From Rhinopithecus roxellana (taxonomy: Eukaryota > Chordata > Mammalia > Primates > Cercopithecidae), in NCBI RefSeq assembly GCF_007565055.1, contig NC_044570.1:11357023-11421022 (forward strand): a DNA stretch of 64,000 nt. Direction: 5' to 3'. Each line of letters starts with the position of its first letter. Positions within the stretch are counted from its first letter, which is position 1. Position numbers and translations under genes: made by a program. This document shows positions 25,601-36,353 of the stretch, in pieces. The notes below the pieces were generated by a model. The model worked only from the letters and a program-made list of their open reading frames with translations, searched no databases and was not told the origin of the DNA.

Positions 25601-26175
25601 TCTTTTCAAAAAACCAACTCCTGGATTTATTGATTTTTTGGAGGGTTTTTTATGTCTGTATCTCCTTCAGTTCTGCTCTGATCTTAGTTATTTCTCAATT
25701 TCTGCTAGCTTTTGAATACATTTGCTCTTGCTTCTCTACTTCTTTTAATTGTGATGTTAGAGTGTCCATTTTATATCTTTCCAGTTTTCTCTTGTGGGCA
25801 TTTAGTGCTATAAATTTCCCTCTACACACTGCTTTAAATGTGTCCCTGAGATTCTGGTTTGTTGTATCTTTGTTCTCATTGGTTTCAAAGAACATCTTTA
25901 TTTCTGCCTTCATTTCGTTATGTACCGAGTAGTCATTCAGGAGCAGGTTGTTCAGTTTCCATGTAAGTGAGTGGTTTTGATTGAGTTTCTTAGTCCTGAT
26001 TTCTAGTTTGATTGCACTGTGGTGTGAGAGACAGTTTGCTATAGTTTCTGTTCTTGTACATTTGCTGGCGAGTGCTTTACTTCCAATTGTGTGCTCAATT
26101 TTGGAATAAGTGTGATGTGGGGCTGAGAATAATGTATATTCTGTTGAGATGGGGTTGAGAGTTCTATAGATGTCT
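22641..26175 (-). mobile_element. L1-A: full-length LINE-1, minus strand, 3' part
   Basis: This is the 3' UTR and most of ORF2 of an L1 whose 5' part is at 32364-35064. The two parts are separated by L1-B. The joined host is about 6.2 kb, a normal full length. The outer target duplication CATTGTTTTTT is at 22641-22651 and 35065-35075, next to the T-tract of an Alu. The element is more decayed than L1-B. Confidence 0.93.
22881..26175 (-). pseudogene. L1-A ORF2 pseudogene, C-terminal part
   Basis: The piece downstream of the L1-B insertion encodes the last part of the endonuclease, the RT and the cysteine domain in fragments. The best preserved are at 24987-25532, 23676-24284 and 22955-23659, all minus. 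The FADD site of the RT is altered to FADG in the 24366-24710 fragment (SLFADGMIVYL). A G-to-T change makes a stop at about 22955, roughly 24 codons before the usual ORF2 stop at 22881-22883. The A-rich linker before the cysteine domain is expanded to a (AAAC)n-like run at 23506-23538. The cysteine motif has RCLRGCREIGTFLNCWWDC, where the histidine is replaced. No functional product is expected. Confidence 0.9.
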
Positions 26176-26335
26176 TTTTTTTTTTTTTTTTTTATACTTT
26201 AAGTTCTAGGGTACATGTGCATAACGTGCAGGTTTGTTACATATGTATACTTATGCCATGTTGGTGTGCTGCACCCATCAACTCGTCAGCACCCATCAAT
26301 TCATCATTTATATCATGTATAACTCCCCAATGCAA

Positions 26336-26372
26336 TCCCTCCCTCCTCCCCCCTCCCCCCTCCCCATGATAG
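26336..26372 (-). other. G-rich tract of L1-B 3' UTR (potential G-quadruplex)
   Basis: On the minus strand four or more G-runs of 3-6 bases are separated by single A residues. This is the conserved polypurine tract of the primate L1 3' UTR. The same tract is at about 45118-45149 in L1-C. Confidence 0.75.
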
Positions 26373-26420
26373 GCCCCAGTGCGTGATGTTCCCCTTCCCG
26401 AGTCCAAGTGATCTCATTGT

Positions 26421-29400
26421 TCAGTTCCCACCTATGAGTGAGAACATGCGGTGTTTGGTTTTCTGTTCTTGTGATAGTTTGCTAAGAATGATGGTTTCCA
26501 GCTGCATCCATGTCCCTACAAAGTACGCAAACTCATCCTTTTTTATGGCTGCATAGTATTCCATGGTGTATATGTGCCACATTTTCTTAATCCAGTCTGT
26601 CACAGATGGACATTTGGGTTGATTCCAAGTCTTTGCTATTGTGAATAGTGCCGCAATAAACATACGTGTACATGTGTCTTTGTAGTAGAATAATTTATAA
26701 TCCTTTGGGTATATACCCAGTAGTGGGATGGCTGGGTCATATGGTACATCTAGTTCTAGATCCTTGAGGAATTGCCATACTGTTTTCCATAATGGTTGAA
26801 CTAGTTTACAATCCCACCAACAGTGTAAAAGTGTTCCTATTTCTCCACATCCTCTCCAACACCTGTTGTTTCCTGACTTCTTAATGATTGCCATTCTAAC
26901 TGGTGTGAGATGGTATCTCATTGTGGTTTTGATTTGCATTTCTCTGATGGCGAGTGATGATGAGCATTTTTTCATGTGTCTGTTGGCTGTATGAATATCT
27001 TCTTTTGAGAAATGTCTGTTCATATCCTTTCCCCACTTTTTGATGGGGTTGTTTTTTTTTTTTCTTGTATATTTGTTTGAGTTCTTTGTATATTCTGGAT
27101 ATTAGCCCTTTGTCAGATGAGTAGGTTGCAAAAATTTTCTCCCATTCTGTAGGTTGCCTGTTCACTCTGATGGTAGTTTCTTTTGCTGTGCAAAAGCTCT
27201 TTAGTTTAATTAGATCCCATTTGTCAATTTTTGCTTTTGCTGCCGTTGCTTTTGGTGTTTTAGACATGAAGTCCTTGCCCATGCCTATGTCCTGAATGGT
27301 ACTACCTAGATTTTCTTCTAGGGTTTTTATGGTATTAGGTCTAACATTTAAGTCTCTAATCCATCTTGAATTAATCGTCGTATAAGGGGTAAGGAAAGGA
27401 TCCAGTTTCAGCTTTCTACTTATGGCTAGCCAATTTTCCCAGCACCATTTATTAAATAGGGAATCCTTTCCCCATTTCTTGTTTCTCTCAGGTTTGTCAA
27501 AGATCAGATGGCTGTAGATGTGCGGTATTATTTCTGAGGACTCTGTTCTGTTCCATTGGTCTATATCTCTGTTTTGGTACCAGTACCATGCTGTTTTGGT
27601 TACTGTAGCCTTGTAGTATAGTTTGAAGTCAGGTAGCGTGACGCCTCCAGCTTTGTCCTTTTGACTTAGGATTGTCTTGGCAATGCGGGCTCTTTTTTGG
27701 TTCCATATGAACTTTAAAGCAGTTTTTTCCAATTCTGTGAAGAAACTCCTTGGTAGCTTGATGGGGATGGCATTGAATCTATAAATAACCTTGGGGAGTA
27801 TGGCCATTTTCACGATATTGATTCTTCCTATCCATGAGCATGGTATGTTCTTCCATTTGTTTGTGTCCTCTTTGATTTCACTGAGCAGTGGTTTGTAGTT
27901 CTCCTTGAAGAGGTCCTTTACATCCCTTGTAAGTTGGATTCCTAGGTATTTTATTCTCTTTGAAGCAATTGTGAATGGAAGTTCATTCCTGATTTGGCTC
28001 TCTGCTTGTCTGTTACTGGTGTATAAGAATGCTTGTGATTTTTGCACATTAATTTTGTATCCTGAGACTTTGCTGAAGTTGCTTATCAGCTTAAGGAGAT
28101 TTTGGGCTGAGACGATGGGGTTTTCTAAATATACAATCATGTCATCTGCAAACAGGGACAATTTGACTTCTTCTTTTCCTAACTGGATACCCTTGATTTC
28201 TTTCTCTTGCCTGATTGCCCTAGCCAGAACTTCCAACACTATGTTGAATAGGAGTGGTGAGAGAGGGCATCCCTGTCTTGTGCCAGTTTTCAAAGGGAAT
28301 TTTTCCAGTTTTTGCCCATTCAGTATGATATTAGCTGTGGGTTTGTCATAAATAGCTCTTATTATTTTGAGGTACATTCCATCAATACCGAATTTCTTGA
28401 GCGTTTTTAGCATGAAGGGCTGTTGAATTTTGTCAAAAGCCTTTTCTGCATCTATTGAGACAATCATGTGGTTCTTGTCTTTGGTTCTGTTTATATGCTG
28501 GATTACGTTTATTGATTTGCGAATGTTGAACCAGCCTTGCATCCCAGGGATGAAGCCCACTTGATCATGGTGGATAAGCTTTTTGATGTGCTGCTGAATC
28601 CGGTTTGCCAGTATTTTATTGAGAATTTTTGCATCAATGTTCATCAGGGATATTGGTCTAAAATTCTCTTTTTTTGTTGTGTCTCTGCCAGGCTTTGGTA
28701 TCAGGATGATGTTGGCCTCATAAAATGAGTTAGGGAGGATTCCCTCTTTTTCTATTGATTGGAATAGTTTCAGAAGGAATGGTACCAGCTCCTCCTTGTA
28801 CCTCTGGTAGAATTCAGCTGTGAATCCATCTGGTCCTGGACTTTTTTTGGTGGGTAGGCTATTAATTGTTGCCTCAATTTCAGAGCCTGCTATTGGTCTA
28901 TTCAGGGATTCAACTTCTTCCTGGTTTAGCCTTGGGAGAGTGTAAGTCTCCAGGAAATTATCCATTTCTTCTAGATTTTCTAGTTGATTTGCGTAGAGGC
29001 GTTTATAGTATTCTCTGATGGTAGTTTGTATTTCTGTGGGGTCAGTGGTGATATCCCCTTTATCATTTTTTATTGCATCTATTTGATTCCTCTCTCTTTT
29101 CTTCTTTATTAGCCTTGCTAGCGGTCTGTCAATTTTGTTGATCTTTTCAAAAAACCAACTCCTGGATTCATTGATTTTTTGGAGGGTTTTTTGTGTCTCT
29201 ATCTCCTTCAGTTCGGCTCTGATCTTAGTTATTTCTTGCCTTCTGCTAGCTTTTGAATGTGTTTGCTCTTGCCTCTCTAGTTCTTTTAATTGTGATGTTA
29301 GAGTGTCAATTTTAGATCTTTCCTGCTTTCTCTTGTGGGCATTTAGTGCTATAAATTTCCCTCTACACACTGCTTAAAATGTGTCCCAGAGATTCTGGTA

Positions 29401-30249
29401 TGTTGTATCTTTGTTCTCATTGGTTTCAAAGAACATCTTTATTTCCGCTTTCATTTCGTTATGTACCCAGTAGTCATTCAGGAGCAGGTTGTTCAGTTTC
29501 CATGTAGTTGAGCGGTTTTGATTGAGTTTCTTAGTACTGAGTTCTAGTTTGATTGCACTGTGGTCTGAGAGACAGTTTGTTATAATTTCTGTTCTTTTAC
29601 ATTTGCTGAGGAGTACTTTACTTCCAATTATGTGGTCAATTTTGGAATAAGTGCGATGTGGTGCTGAGAAGAATGTATATTCTGTTGATTTGGGGTGGAG
29701 AGTTCTATAGATGTCTATTAGGTCCGCTTGGTACAGAGATGAGTTCAATTCCTGGATATCCTTGTTAACTTTCTGTCTCGTTGATCTGTCTAATGTTGAC
29801 AGCGGAGTGTTGAAGTCTCCCATTATTATTGTATGGGAGTCTAAGTCTCTTTGTAAGTCTCTAAGGACTTGCTTTATGAATCTGGGTGCTCCTGTATTGG
29901 GTGCATATATATTTAGGAGAGTTAGCTCTTCCTGTTGAATTGATCCCTTTACCATTATGTAATGGCCTTCTTTGTCTCTTTTGATCTTTGATGGTTTAAA
30001 GTCTGTTTTATCAGAGACAAGGATTGCAACCCCTGCTTTTTTTTGTTCTCCGTTTGCTTGGTAGATCTTCCTCCATCCCTTTATTTTGAGCCTATGTATG
30101 TCTCTGCATGTGAGATGGGTCTCCTGAATACAGCAGACTGATGGGTCTTGACTCTTTATCCAGTTTGCCAGTCTGTGTCTTTTAATTGGAGCATTTAGTC
30201 CATTAACATTTAAGGTTAATATTGTTATGTGTGAACTTGATCCTGCCAT
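26421..30249 (-). pseudogene. L1-B ORF2: nearly complete endonuclease/RT, interrupted twice
   Basis: ORF2p makes the first-strand nick and performs target-primed reverse transcription. The frame starts MAGSSSHITI at 30249, 63 nt after ORF1. The first 291 codons hold the endonuclease residues in order: E43 in QETH, D145 and N147 in GDFNTP, D205, and D229-H230 in SDH. Codon 292 is TAA (29374-29376), where L1-C has AAA. The frame then reopens for 824 codons through the RT with FADD at about residue 408 of that piece. It is thrown out of frame in a 12-base A-run (T-run 27052-27063 on +). The last 200 codons, with RCWRGCGEIGTLLHCWWDC, lie in a third open piece ending at 26421. Very low decay suggests recent insertion. 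Confidence 0.93.
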
Positions 30250-30312
30250 TATGATATTAACTGGTTATTTTGCTCGTTAGTTGATGCAGTTTCTTCCTAG
30301 CCTCGATGGTCT

Positions 30313-31329
30313 TTACATTTTGGCATGTTTTTGCGATGGCTGGTACTGGTTGTTCCTTTCCATGTTTAGGGCTTCCTTCAGGGTCTCTTGTAAGGCAGGC
30401 CTGGTGGTGACAAAATCTCTAAGCATTTGCTTATCTGTAAAGGATTTTATTTCTCCTTCACTTATGAAACTTAGTTTGGCTGGATATGAAATTCTGGGTT
30501 GAAAATTCTTTTCTTTAAGAACGTTGAATATTGGCCCCCACTCTCTTCTGGCTTGTAGAGTTTCTGCTGAGAGATCTGCTGTTAGTCTGATGGGCTTCCC
30601 TTTGTGGGTAACCCGACCTTTCTCTCTGGCTGCCCTTAAGATTTTTTCCTTCATTTCAACTTTGGTGAATCTGGCAATTATGTGTCTTGGAGTTGCTCTT
30701 CTGGAGGAGTATCTTTGTGGCGTTCTCTGTATTTCCTGAATTTGAATGTTGGCCTGCCCTACTAGGTTGGGGAAGTTCTCCTGGATGATATCCTGAAGAG
30801 TGTTTTCCAACTTGGTTCCATTTTCCCCCTCACTTTCAGGCACCCCAATCAGACGTAGATTTGGTCTTTTTACATAATCCCATACTTCTTGCAGGCTTTG
30901 CTCATTTCTTTTTCTTCTTTTTTCTTTTGGTTTCTCTTCTCGCTTCATTTCATTCATTTGATCTTCAATCGCTGATACTCTTTCTTCCAGTTGATCGAGT
31001 CGGTTACTGAAGCTTGTGCATTTGTCACGTATTTCTCGTGTCATGGTTTTCATCTCTGTCATTTCGTTTATGATCTTCTCTGCATTAATTAGTCTAGCTG
31101 TCAATTCTTCCACTCTTTTTTCAAGATTTTTAGTTTCTTTGCGCTGGGTACGTAATTCCTCCTTTAGCTCTGATAAGTTTGATGGACTGAAGCCTTCTTC
31201 TCTCCTCTCGTCCAAGTCATTCTCTGACCAGCTTTGATCCGTTGCTGGCGATGGGCTGCGCTCCTTTGCAGGGGGAGATGCGCTCTTATTTTTTGAATTT
31301 CCAGCTTTTCTGCCCTGCTTCTTCCCCAT
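30313..31329 (-). CDS. L1-B ORF1 protein, intact (338 residues)
   Basis: ORF1p is the cytoplasmic RNA-binding chaperone that trimerises on L1 RNA. The frame is uninterrupted from MGKKQGRK to a normal C-terminus, the usual family length. A basic, Ser/Pro-rich N-terminus (1-50) is followed by a coiled coil with heptads (about 52-150), a Lys/Arg-rich linker (128-142), the RNA-recognition domain beginning with NLRLIGVPE (157-165), and a C-terminal domain containing REWGPIF (262-268) and YPAKLSF (282-288). ORF2 follows after 63 nt. It differs from the L1-C copy only near the C-terminus, at three residues. Translation would come from the L1's own bicistronic RNA. Whether it is expressed is unknown. 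Confidence 0.93.
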   Translation of the reverse strand: MGKKQGRKAGNSKNKSASPPAKERSPSPATDQSWSENDLDERREEGFSPSNLSELKEELRTQRKETKNLEKRVEELTARLINAEKIINEMTEMKTMTREIRDKCTSFSNRLDQLEERVSAIEDQMNEMKREEKPKEKRRKRNEQSLQEVWDYVKRPNLRLIGVPESEGENGTKLENTLQDIIQENFPNLVGQANIQIQEIQRTPQRYSSRRATPRHIIARFTKVEMKEKILRAAREKGRVTHKGKPIRLTADLSAETLQARREWGPIFNVLKEKNFQPRISYPAKLSFISEGEIKSFTDKQMLRDFVTTRPALQETLKEALNMERNNQYQPSQKHAKM

Positions 31330-32363
31330 CTTTGTGGTTTTATCTGTCTCTGGTCTTTGATGGTGGTGACGTACTGATGGGGTTTTGGTATAGGTGTCCT
31401 TCCTGTTTGATAGTTTTCCTTCTGACAGTCAGAAGGACTGTCTGTTGGTCTGTTGGAGATTGCTTGAGGTCCACTCCAGACCCTGTTTGCCTGGGTATCA
31501 GCAGCAGAGGTTGCCGAAGATAGAATATTGCTGAACAGCGAGTGTACCTGTCTGATTCTTCCTTTGGAAGTTTCCTCTCAGGGGTGTACTCCACCCTGTG
31601 AGGTGTGGGGTGTCAGACTGCCCCTAGTGGGAGATTTCTCCCAGCTAGGCTACTCAGGGGTCAGGGACCCACCTGAGCAGGCAGTCTGTCTGTTCTCAGA
31701 TCTCAACCTCCGCGTTGGGAGATCCAGGGCTCTCCCCAAAGCTGTCAGACAGAGTCGTTCTCGTCTGCACCGGCTCCCGCTACTTCCCCTGTTGGTCTTC
31801 AGCTGTGCGCTGTCCCCAGAGGTGGAGACTACAGAGACAGGCAGGCTTCCTTGAGCTGCTGTGAGCTCCACCCAGTTCGAGCTTCCCAGCGGCTTTGTTT
31901 ACCTACTTAAGCCTCAGCAATGGCGGGCGCCCCTCCCCCAGCTTCGCTGCAGCCTTGCGGATAGATCGCGGCAGACTGCTGTGTTAGCAGTGAGGGAGGC
32001 TTCGTGGGCGTGGGACCCTCCCGGCCAGGAGTGGGATATGTTCTCCTGGTGTGCCTGTATGCTTACAGCGCAGTATTGGGGTGGGAGTTACCCGATTTTC
32101 CAGGTGTTGTGTGTCTCAGTTCCCCTGGCTAGGAAAACGGATCCCCTTCCCCCTTGCGCTTCCAGGTGAGGCGATGCCTCGCCCTGCTTCAGCTCTCGCT
32201 GGTCAGGCTGCAGCAGCTGACCAGCACCGATTGTCCGGCACTCCCTAGTGAGATGACCCCAGTACCTCAGTTGAAAATGCAGAAATCACCGGTCTTCTGT
32301 GTCTCTTGCGCTGGGAGTTGGAGACTGGAGCTGTTCCTATTCGGCCATCTTGCTCCGCCCCCC
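31330..32363 (-). promoter_or_regulatory. L1-B 5' UTR with internal promoter
   Basis: About 1.03 kb, relatively GC-rich and still carrying many CpGs, as expected for a young L1. The 5' end (+1 at about 32363) has the G-run, then the AAGATGGC core of a YY1 site (reverse complement in 32343-32352). Transcription would run leftward. The family is known to have an antisense promoter here too, which would fire rightward into L1-A; that is inferred for this copy. Confidence 0.8.
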
Positions 32364-32909
32364 TCTATAGATGTCTATTAGGTCTGCTTGCTGCAGAGAT
32401 GAGTTCAATTCCTGGATATCCTTGTTAACTTTCTGTCTCGTTGATCTGTCTACTGTTGACAGTGGGGTGTTGAAGTCTCCCATTATTATTGTATGAGAGT
32501 CTAAGTCTCTTTGTAAGTCTCTAACGACTTGGTTTATGAATCTCGGTGCTCCTGTATTGGGTGCGTATATATTTTGGATTGTTAGCTCTTCCTGTTGTAT
32601 TGATCCCTTCACCATTATGTAATGTCCTTCTTTGCCTCTTTTGATCTTTGATGGTTTAAAGTCTGTTTTTTCAGAGACTAGGATTGCAACCCCTGCTTTT
32701 TTTTGTTCTCCATTTGCTTGGTAGATATTCCTCCATCCCTTGATTTTGAGCCTATATATGTCTCTGCATGTCAGATGGGTCTCCTGAATACAGCAGACTG
32801 ATGGGTCTTGACTCTTTATCCAGTTTGCCAGTCTGTGTCTCTTAATTGGACCATTTAGTCTATTTACATTTAAGGTTAGTATTGTTATGTGTGAACTTGA
32901 TCCTGACAT
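32364..32909 (-). pseudogene. L1-A ORF2, N-terminal endonuclease part cut by L1-B
   Basis: It opens MSGSSSHITI and keeps the endonuclease motifs QETH and GDFNTP. After the codons for ADLIDIYR (about residue 182) it runs straight into L1-B sequence, which adds a few foreign codons (ending GGRSKMAE). The rest of ORF2 is at 26175 and below. The insertion removed the RT from this reading frame. Later mutations then broke the C-terminal part further. Confidence 0.92.
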
Positions 32910-33006
32910 TATGATGATAACTGGTTATTTTGCTCATTTAGTTGATGCAGTTTCTTCCTAGCCTCGATGGTCTTTACATTTTGGCATGTTTGTGCAATGG
33001 CTGATA

Positions 33007-33573
33007 TCAGTTGTTCCTTTCCATGTTTAGTACTTTCTTCCAGGTCTCTTGTAACGCAGGCCTGGTGGTGACAAAATCTCTAGGCATTTGCTTATCTGTA
33101 AAGGATTTTATTTCTCCTTCACTTATGAAACTTAGTTTGGCTGGATATGAAATTCTGGGTTGAAAATTCTTTTCTTTAAGAATGTTGAATATTGGCCCCC
33201 ACTCTCTTCTGGCTTGTGGAGTTTCTGCAGAGAGATCTGCTGTTAGTCTGATGGCTCTCCTTTGTGGGTAACCTGACCTTTCTCTCTGACTATCCTTAAG
33301 TTTTTTTTCCTTCATTTCAACTTTGGTGAATCTGGCAAATTTGTATCTTGGAGTTGCTCTTCTCGAGGAGTATCTTAGTGGTGTTCTCTGTATTTCCTGA
33401 ATTTGAATGTTGGCCTCCCCTACTAGGTTGGGGAAGTTCTCCTGGATGATATCCTGAAGAGTGTTTTCCAACTTGGTTCCATTTTCGCCCTCACTTTCAG
33501 GCACCCCAATCAGACGTAGATGTGGTCTTTTTACATAATCCCATATTTCCTGCAGGCTTTGTTCATTTCTTTT

Positions 33574-33625
<52 letters not shown>

Positions 33626-34023
33626 TTCTCCTCTTGCTTCATTTCATTCATTTGATGCTCAATCACTGATACTCCTTCTTTCAGTTGATCAAATCGGTTA
33701 CTGAAGCTTGTGCCTTTGTCACGTATTTCTGGTGTCATGGTTTTCATCTCTGTCAGTTCGTTTATGAACTTCTCTGCATTAATTATTATAGTTATCAATT
33801 CTTCCCCTCTTTTTTCAAGAGTTTTATTTTCTTTGCACTGGGTATATAATTCCTCCTTTAGCTCTGAGAAGTTTGATGGACTGAAGCCTTCTTCTCTCAT
33901 CTCGTCAAAGTCATTCTCCATGCAGCTTTGATCCATTGCTGGCGATGAGCTGCACTCCTTTGCAGGGGGAGATGCACTCTTATTTTTTGAATTTCCAGCT
34001 TTTCTGCCCTGCTTCTTCCCCAT
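33007..34023 (-). pseudogene. L1-A ORF1, open but altered (poly-lysine expansion, short C-terminus)
   Basis: The canonical start MGKKQGRK is at 34023, though the frame is open from 34122. The frame then stays open to a TGA at 33007-33009 which replaces a codon about 12 residues before the normal end. The Lys/Arg linker between the coiled coil and the RNA-recognition domain contains a 47-base A-tract (T-run 33576-33622 on +) giving about 16 consecutive lysines. The C-terminal domain keeps REWGPIF. Part of the basic region near AAREKG is also changed (LKDSQRERSGYPQ) by local frame change. I class it as a damaged ORF1. A protein could in theory be made. Confidence 0.8.
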
Positions 34024-35069
34024 CTTTGTGGTTTTATCTGTCTGTGGTCTTTGATGATGGTGACGTACTGATGGGGTTTTGGTATAGGTGTCCTTCCTAT
34101 TTGATAGTTTTCCTTCTAACACTCAGGACCCTCAGCTGTAGGTCTGTTGGAGATTGTTGAGGTCCACTCCAGACCCTGGTTGCCTGCGTATCAGCAGCAG
34201 AGGCTGCAGAAGATAGAATATTGCTGAACAGCAAGCGTACCTGTCTGATTCTTACTTTGGAAGCTTCCTCTCAGGGGTGTACTCCACCGTGTGAGGTGTG
34301 GGGTGTCAGTCTACCCGTATTGGGGGATGTCTCCTAGTTAGGCTACTCAGGGGTCAGGGACCCACTTGAGCAGACAGTCTGTCCCTTCTCAGATCTCAAC
34401 CTCCGTGTTGGGAGATCCACTGCTCTCTTCAAAGCTGTCAGACAGAGTTGTTTGCGTCTGCATAGGTTTCTGATGCTGTTGTTGTTGTTGTTGTTATTGT
34501 TGTTTCATTGTGCCCTCTCCCCAGAGGTGGAGTCTACAGAGACAGGCAGACTTCCTTGAGCTGCTGTGAGATCCACCCAGTTCGAGCTTCCCAGTGGCTT
34601 TGTTTACCTACTTAAACCTCAGTAATGGCAGGCGCCCCTACCCCAGCCTCTCTGCTGCCTTGCAGTTAGATCGCAGACTGTTGTGCTAGCAATGAGGGAG
34701 GCTCCATGGCCGTGGGACCCTCCTGGCCAGGTGTGGGATATAATCTCCTGGTGTGCCCATTTGCTTAAAACACAGTATTTGGGTGGTAGTTACCCAATTT
34801 TCCAGGTGTTGTGTGTCTCAGTCCCCCTGGCTAGGAAAAGGGATTGTCTTCCCCTTTGCACTTCCCAGGTGAGGCGATGCCTCACCCTGCTTCAGCTCTC
34901 GCTGGTTGGGCTGCAGCAGCTGACCAGCACCGATTGTTCGGCACTCCCCAGTGAGATGACCCCAGTACCTCAGTTGGAAATGCAGAGATCACTGGTCTTC
35001 TGTGTCACTCACGCTGGGAGTTGGAGACTGGAGCTGTTCCTATTCGGCCATCTTGCTCCGCCACCATTG

Positions 35070-35340
35070 TTTTTTTTGAGACAGAGTTTCGCTTTGTCAC
35101 TCAATCTGGAGTACAGTGGCCTAATCTCATCTCACTGCAACCTGAAAGTTGCAGCCTCAGCCTCCCAAGTAGTTGGGATTACAGGCACACATCATGATGA
35201 CTTGGCTTATTTTTGTATTTTTAGTGAGACAGAGTTTCACCATGGTGGTCAGACGATTTGAACTCCTGATCTCAAGTTATCCGCCTACCTTGGCCTCCCA
35301 AAGTGCTGGGATTATAGATGTAAGCTACTGTGTCCAGCCG
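35070..35340 (-). mobile_element. Alu SINE (AluS/J-like), minus strand
   Basis: A T-run is followed by 'gagacagagtttcgctttg', both monomers, and the end '...ctactgtgtccagccg'. L1-A inserted into or next to its A-tail. An L1-A antisense open frame runs on into this Alu. Confidence 0.9.
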
Positions 35341-36125
35341 AAACAATTTTTATATGCAATGTTTTCTAAGTTTCTTTGGCCATAGATCCTTTGAATTTAA
35401 ATGATTTTGAGAAACTATTGTTCCAATATAATGCTTTTAGAAACATCACTCTACACCAAGGAGCTCTAATTAATGGGAATAGGCCCATACCCCAAATTCT
35501 CTCAGTTTAGATGTCAAGTTTTGTCAGAATTGCATTTGGTTTTGCTGGGTTGGATTATCAACCAGGAAGACGACCCTGAAAAGAAATCTTGTCATGGATC
35601 TTTGGTGAGACAGTGTTTTACAATGCAGGTGGACACTTTGCCTGTAAATTTAAAATAACAAATATAATGCTTCCTACTGTCAGAGTGGTTTGAGGTTTAG
35701 CACACTTTAATATGTACTAATCCCAAAAAATTTGTGAAAAATATGGATTTTTATTTCACAAAGAAGATGATGGAATGAGCTAAAAAATATTATGTAGCTT
35801 ATGGGTGCATTTGAAAGTATGACTTCACAGCTAATTCCAGCAGCACCAAGTACTCTGTCTAGGTGAATCACCTAAGCCATCTGAATCTGTTTCTTCATCC
35901 ATTAAGTGAGAAAAATAGCAAATGCAGTTTTGCCACCCCCAGTGGATAAGATATTTAAATGAGCTGATTAAGGGAGGCTGTTTAGCAGACAACCTTGTAT
36001 AATAACCACTCAGTAAGTGTTTCATGTGGTCTTTATCAAGGTTACCCATGAAGGAGTGGTACGGCTGCCTCCCAAATGGTGTCTTCTGATAGCCAAGCCC
36101 CTAATCATATCTTTGTATATGTAAT
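35341..36125. other. Unique intergenic sequence
   Basis: Nothing recognised. Short open frames only. Confidence 0.45.
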
Positions 36126-36220
36126 TTTTATTTTATTTTATTTTATTTTATTTTATTTTATTTTATTTTATTTTATTTTATTTTATTTTATTTTATTTTA
36201 TTTTATTTTATTTTATTTTA
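36126..36220. repeat. (TTTTA)19 microsatellite
   Basis: Nineteen uninterrupted copies of TTTTA. It sits where the middle A-rich part of the adjoining Alu would be and probably grew from it. Confidence 0.97.
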
Positions 36221-36353
36221 TATGAGTTGAGGTTTCACTGTGTTACCCAGGCTGGTCTCAAACACCTGGGTATTCATTTCTCAGTTTGATCCTTCCATGT
36301 CAGCCTCCTATAAAGCACTGGGACCACAGGTGAGTCCCACCACACCCAGCTGC
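36221..36353 (-). mobile_element. Partial Alu (left monomer), minus strand
   Basis: The words 'gaggtttcactgtgttaccc', 'aggctggtctcaaacacctg' and 'gcactgggaccacaggtg' show a single, diverged Alu monomer in reverse. Confidence 0.7.

Larger units (their letters stand above)
26163..32376 (-). mobile_element. L1-B: young full-length LINE-1 inserted into L1-A, minus strand
   Basis: The body is 26176-32363, about 6.19 kb, with 5' UTR, ORF1, 63-nt spacer, ORF2, 3' UTR and poly-A (26175-26194 as T). It is flanked by an exact 13-bp target duplication, TCTATAGATGTCT, at 26163-26175 and 32364-32376. The L1-A ORF2 reading continues across after removal. ORF1 is intact. ORF2 has a nonsense codon and a frameshift. 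The element closely matches L1-C throughout. Confidence 0.97.
32364..35075 (-). mobile_element. L1-A, 5' part: 5' UTR, ORF1 and start of ORF2
   Basis: The 5' end lies at about 35064 ('gtggcggagcaagatgg' on minus). The 5' UTR has a (GTT)n stretch at 34477-34505 on +. The part ends at 32364, where L1-B begins. The outer target duplication is at 35065-35075. It belongs with 22641-26175. Confidence 0.93.

Noticed and set aside
36126..36220. Regularly spaced repeats as a CRISPR array
   Set aside because: They are contiguous TTTTA units with no spacers, in primate DNA.
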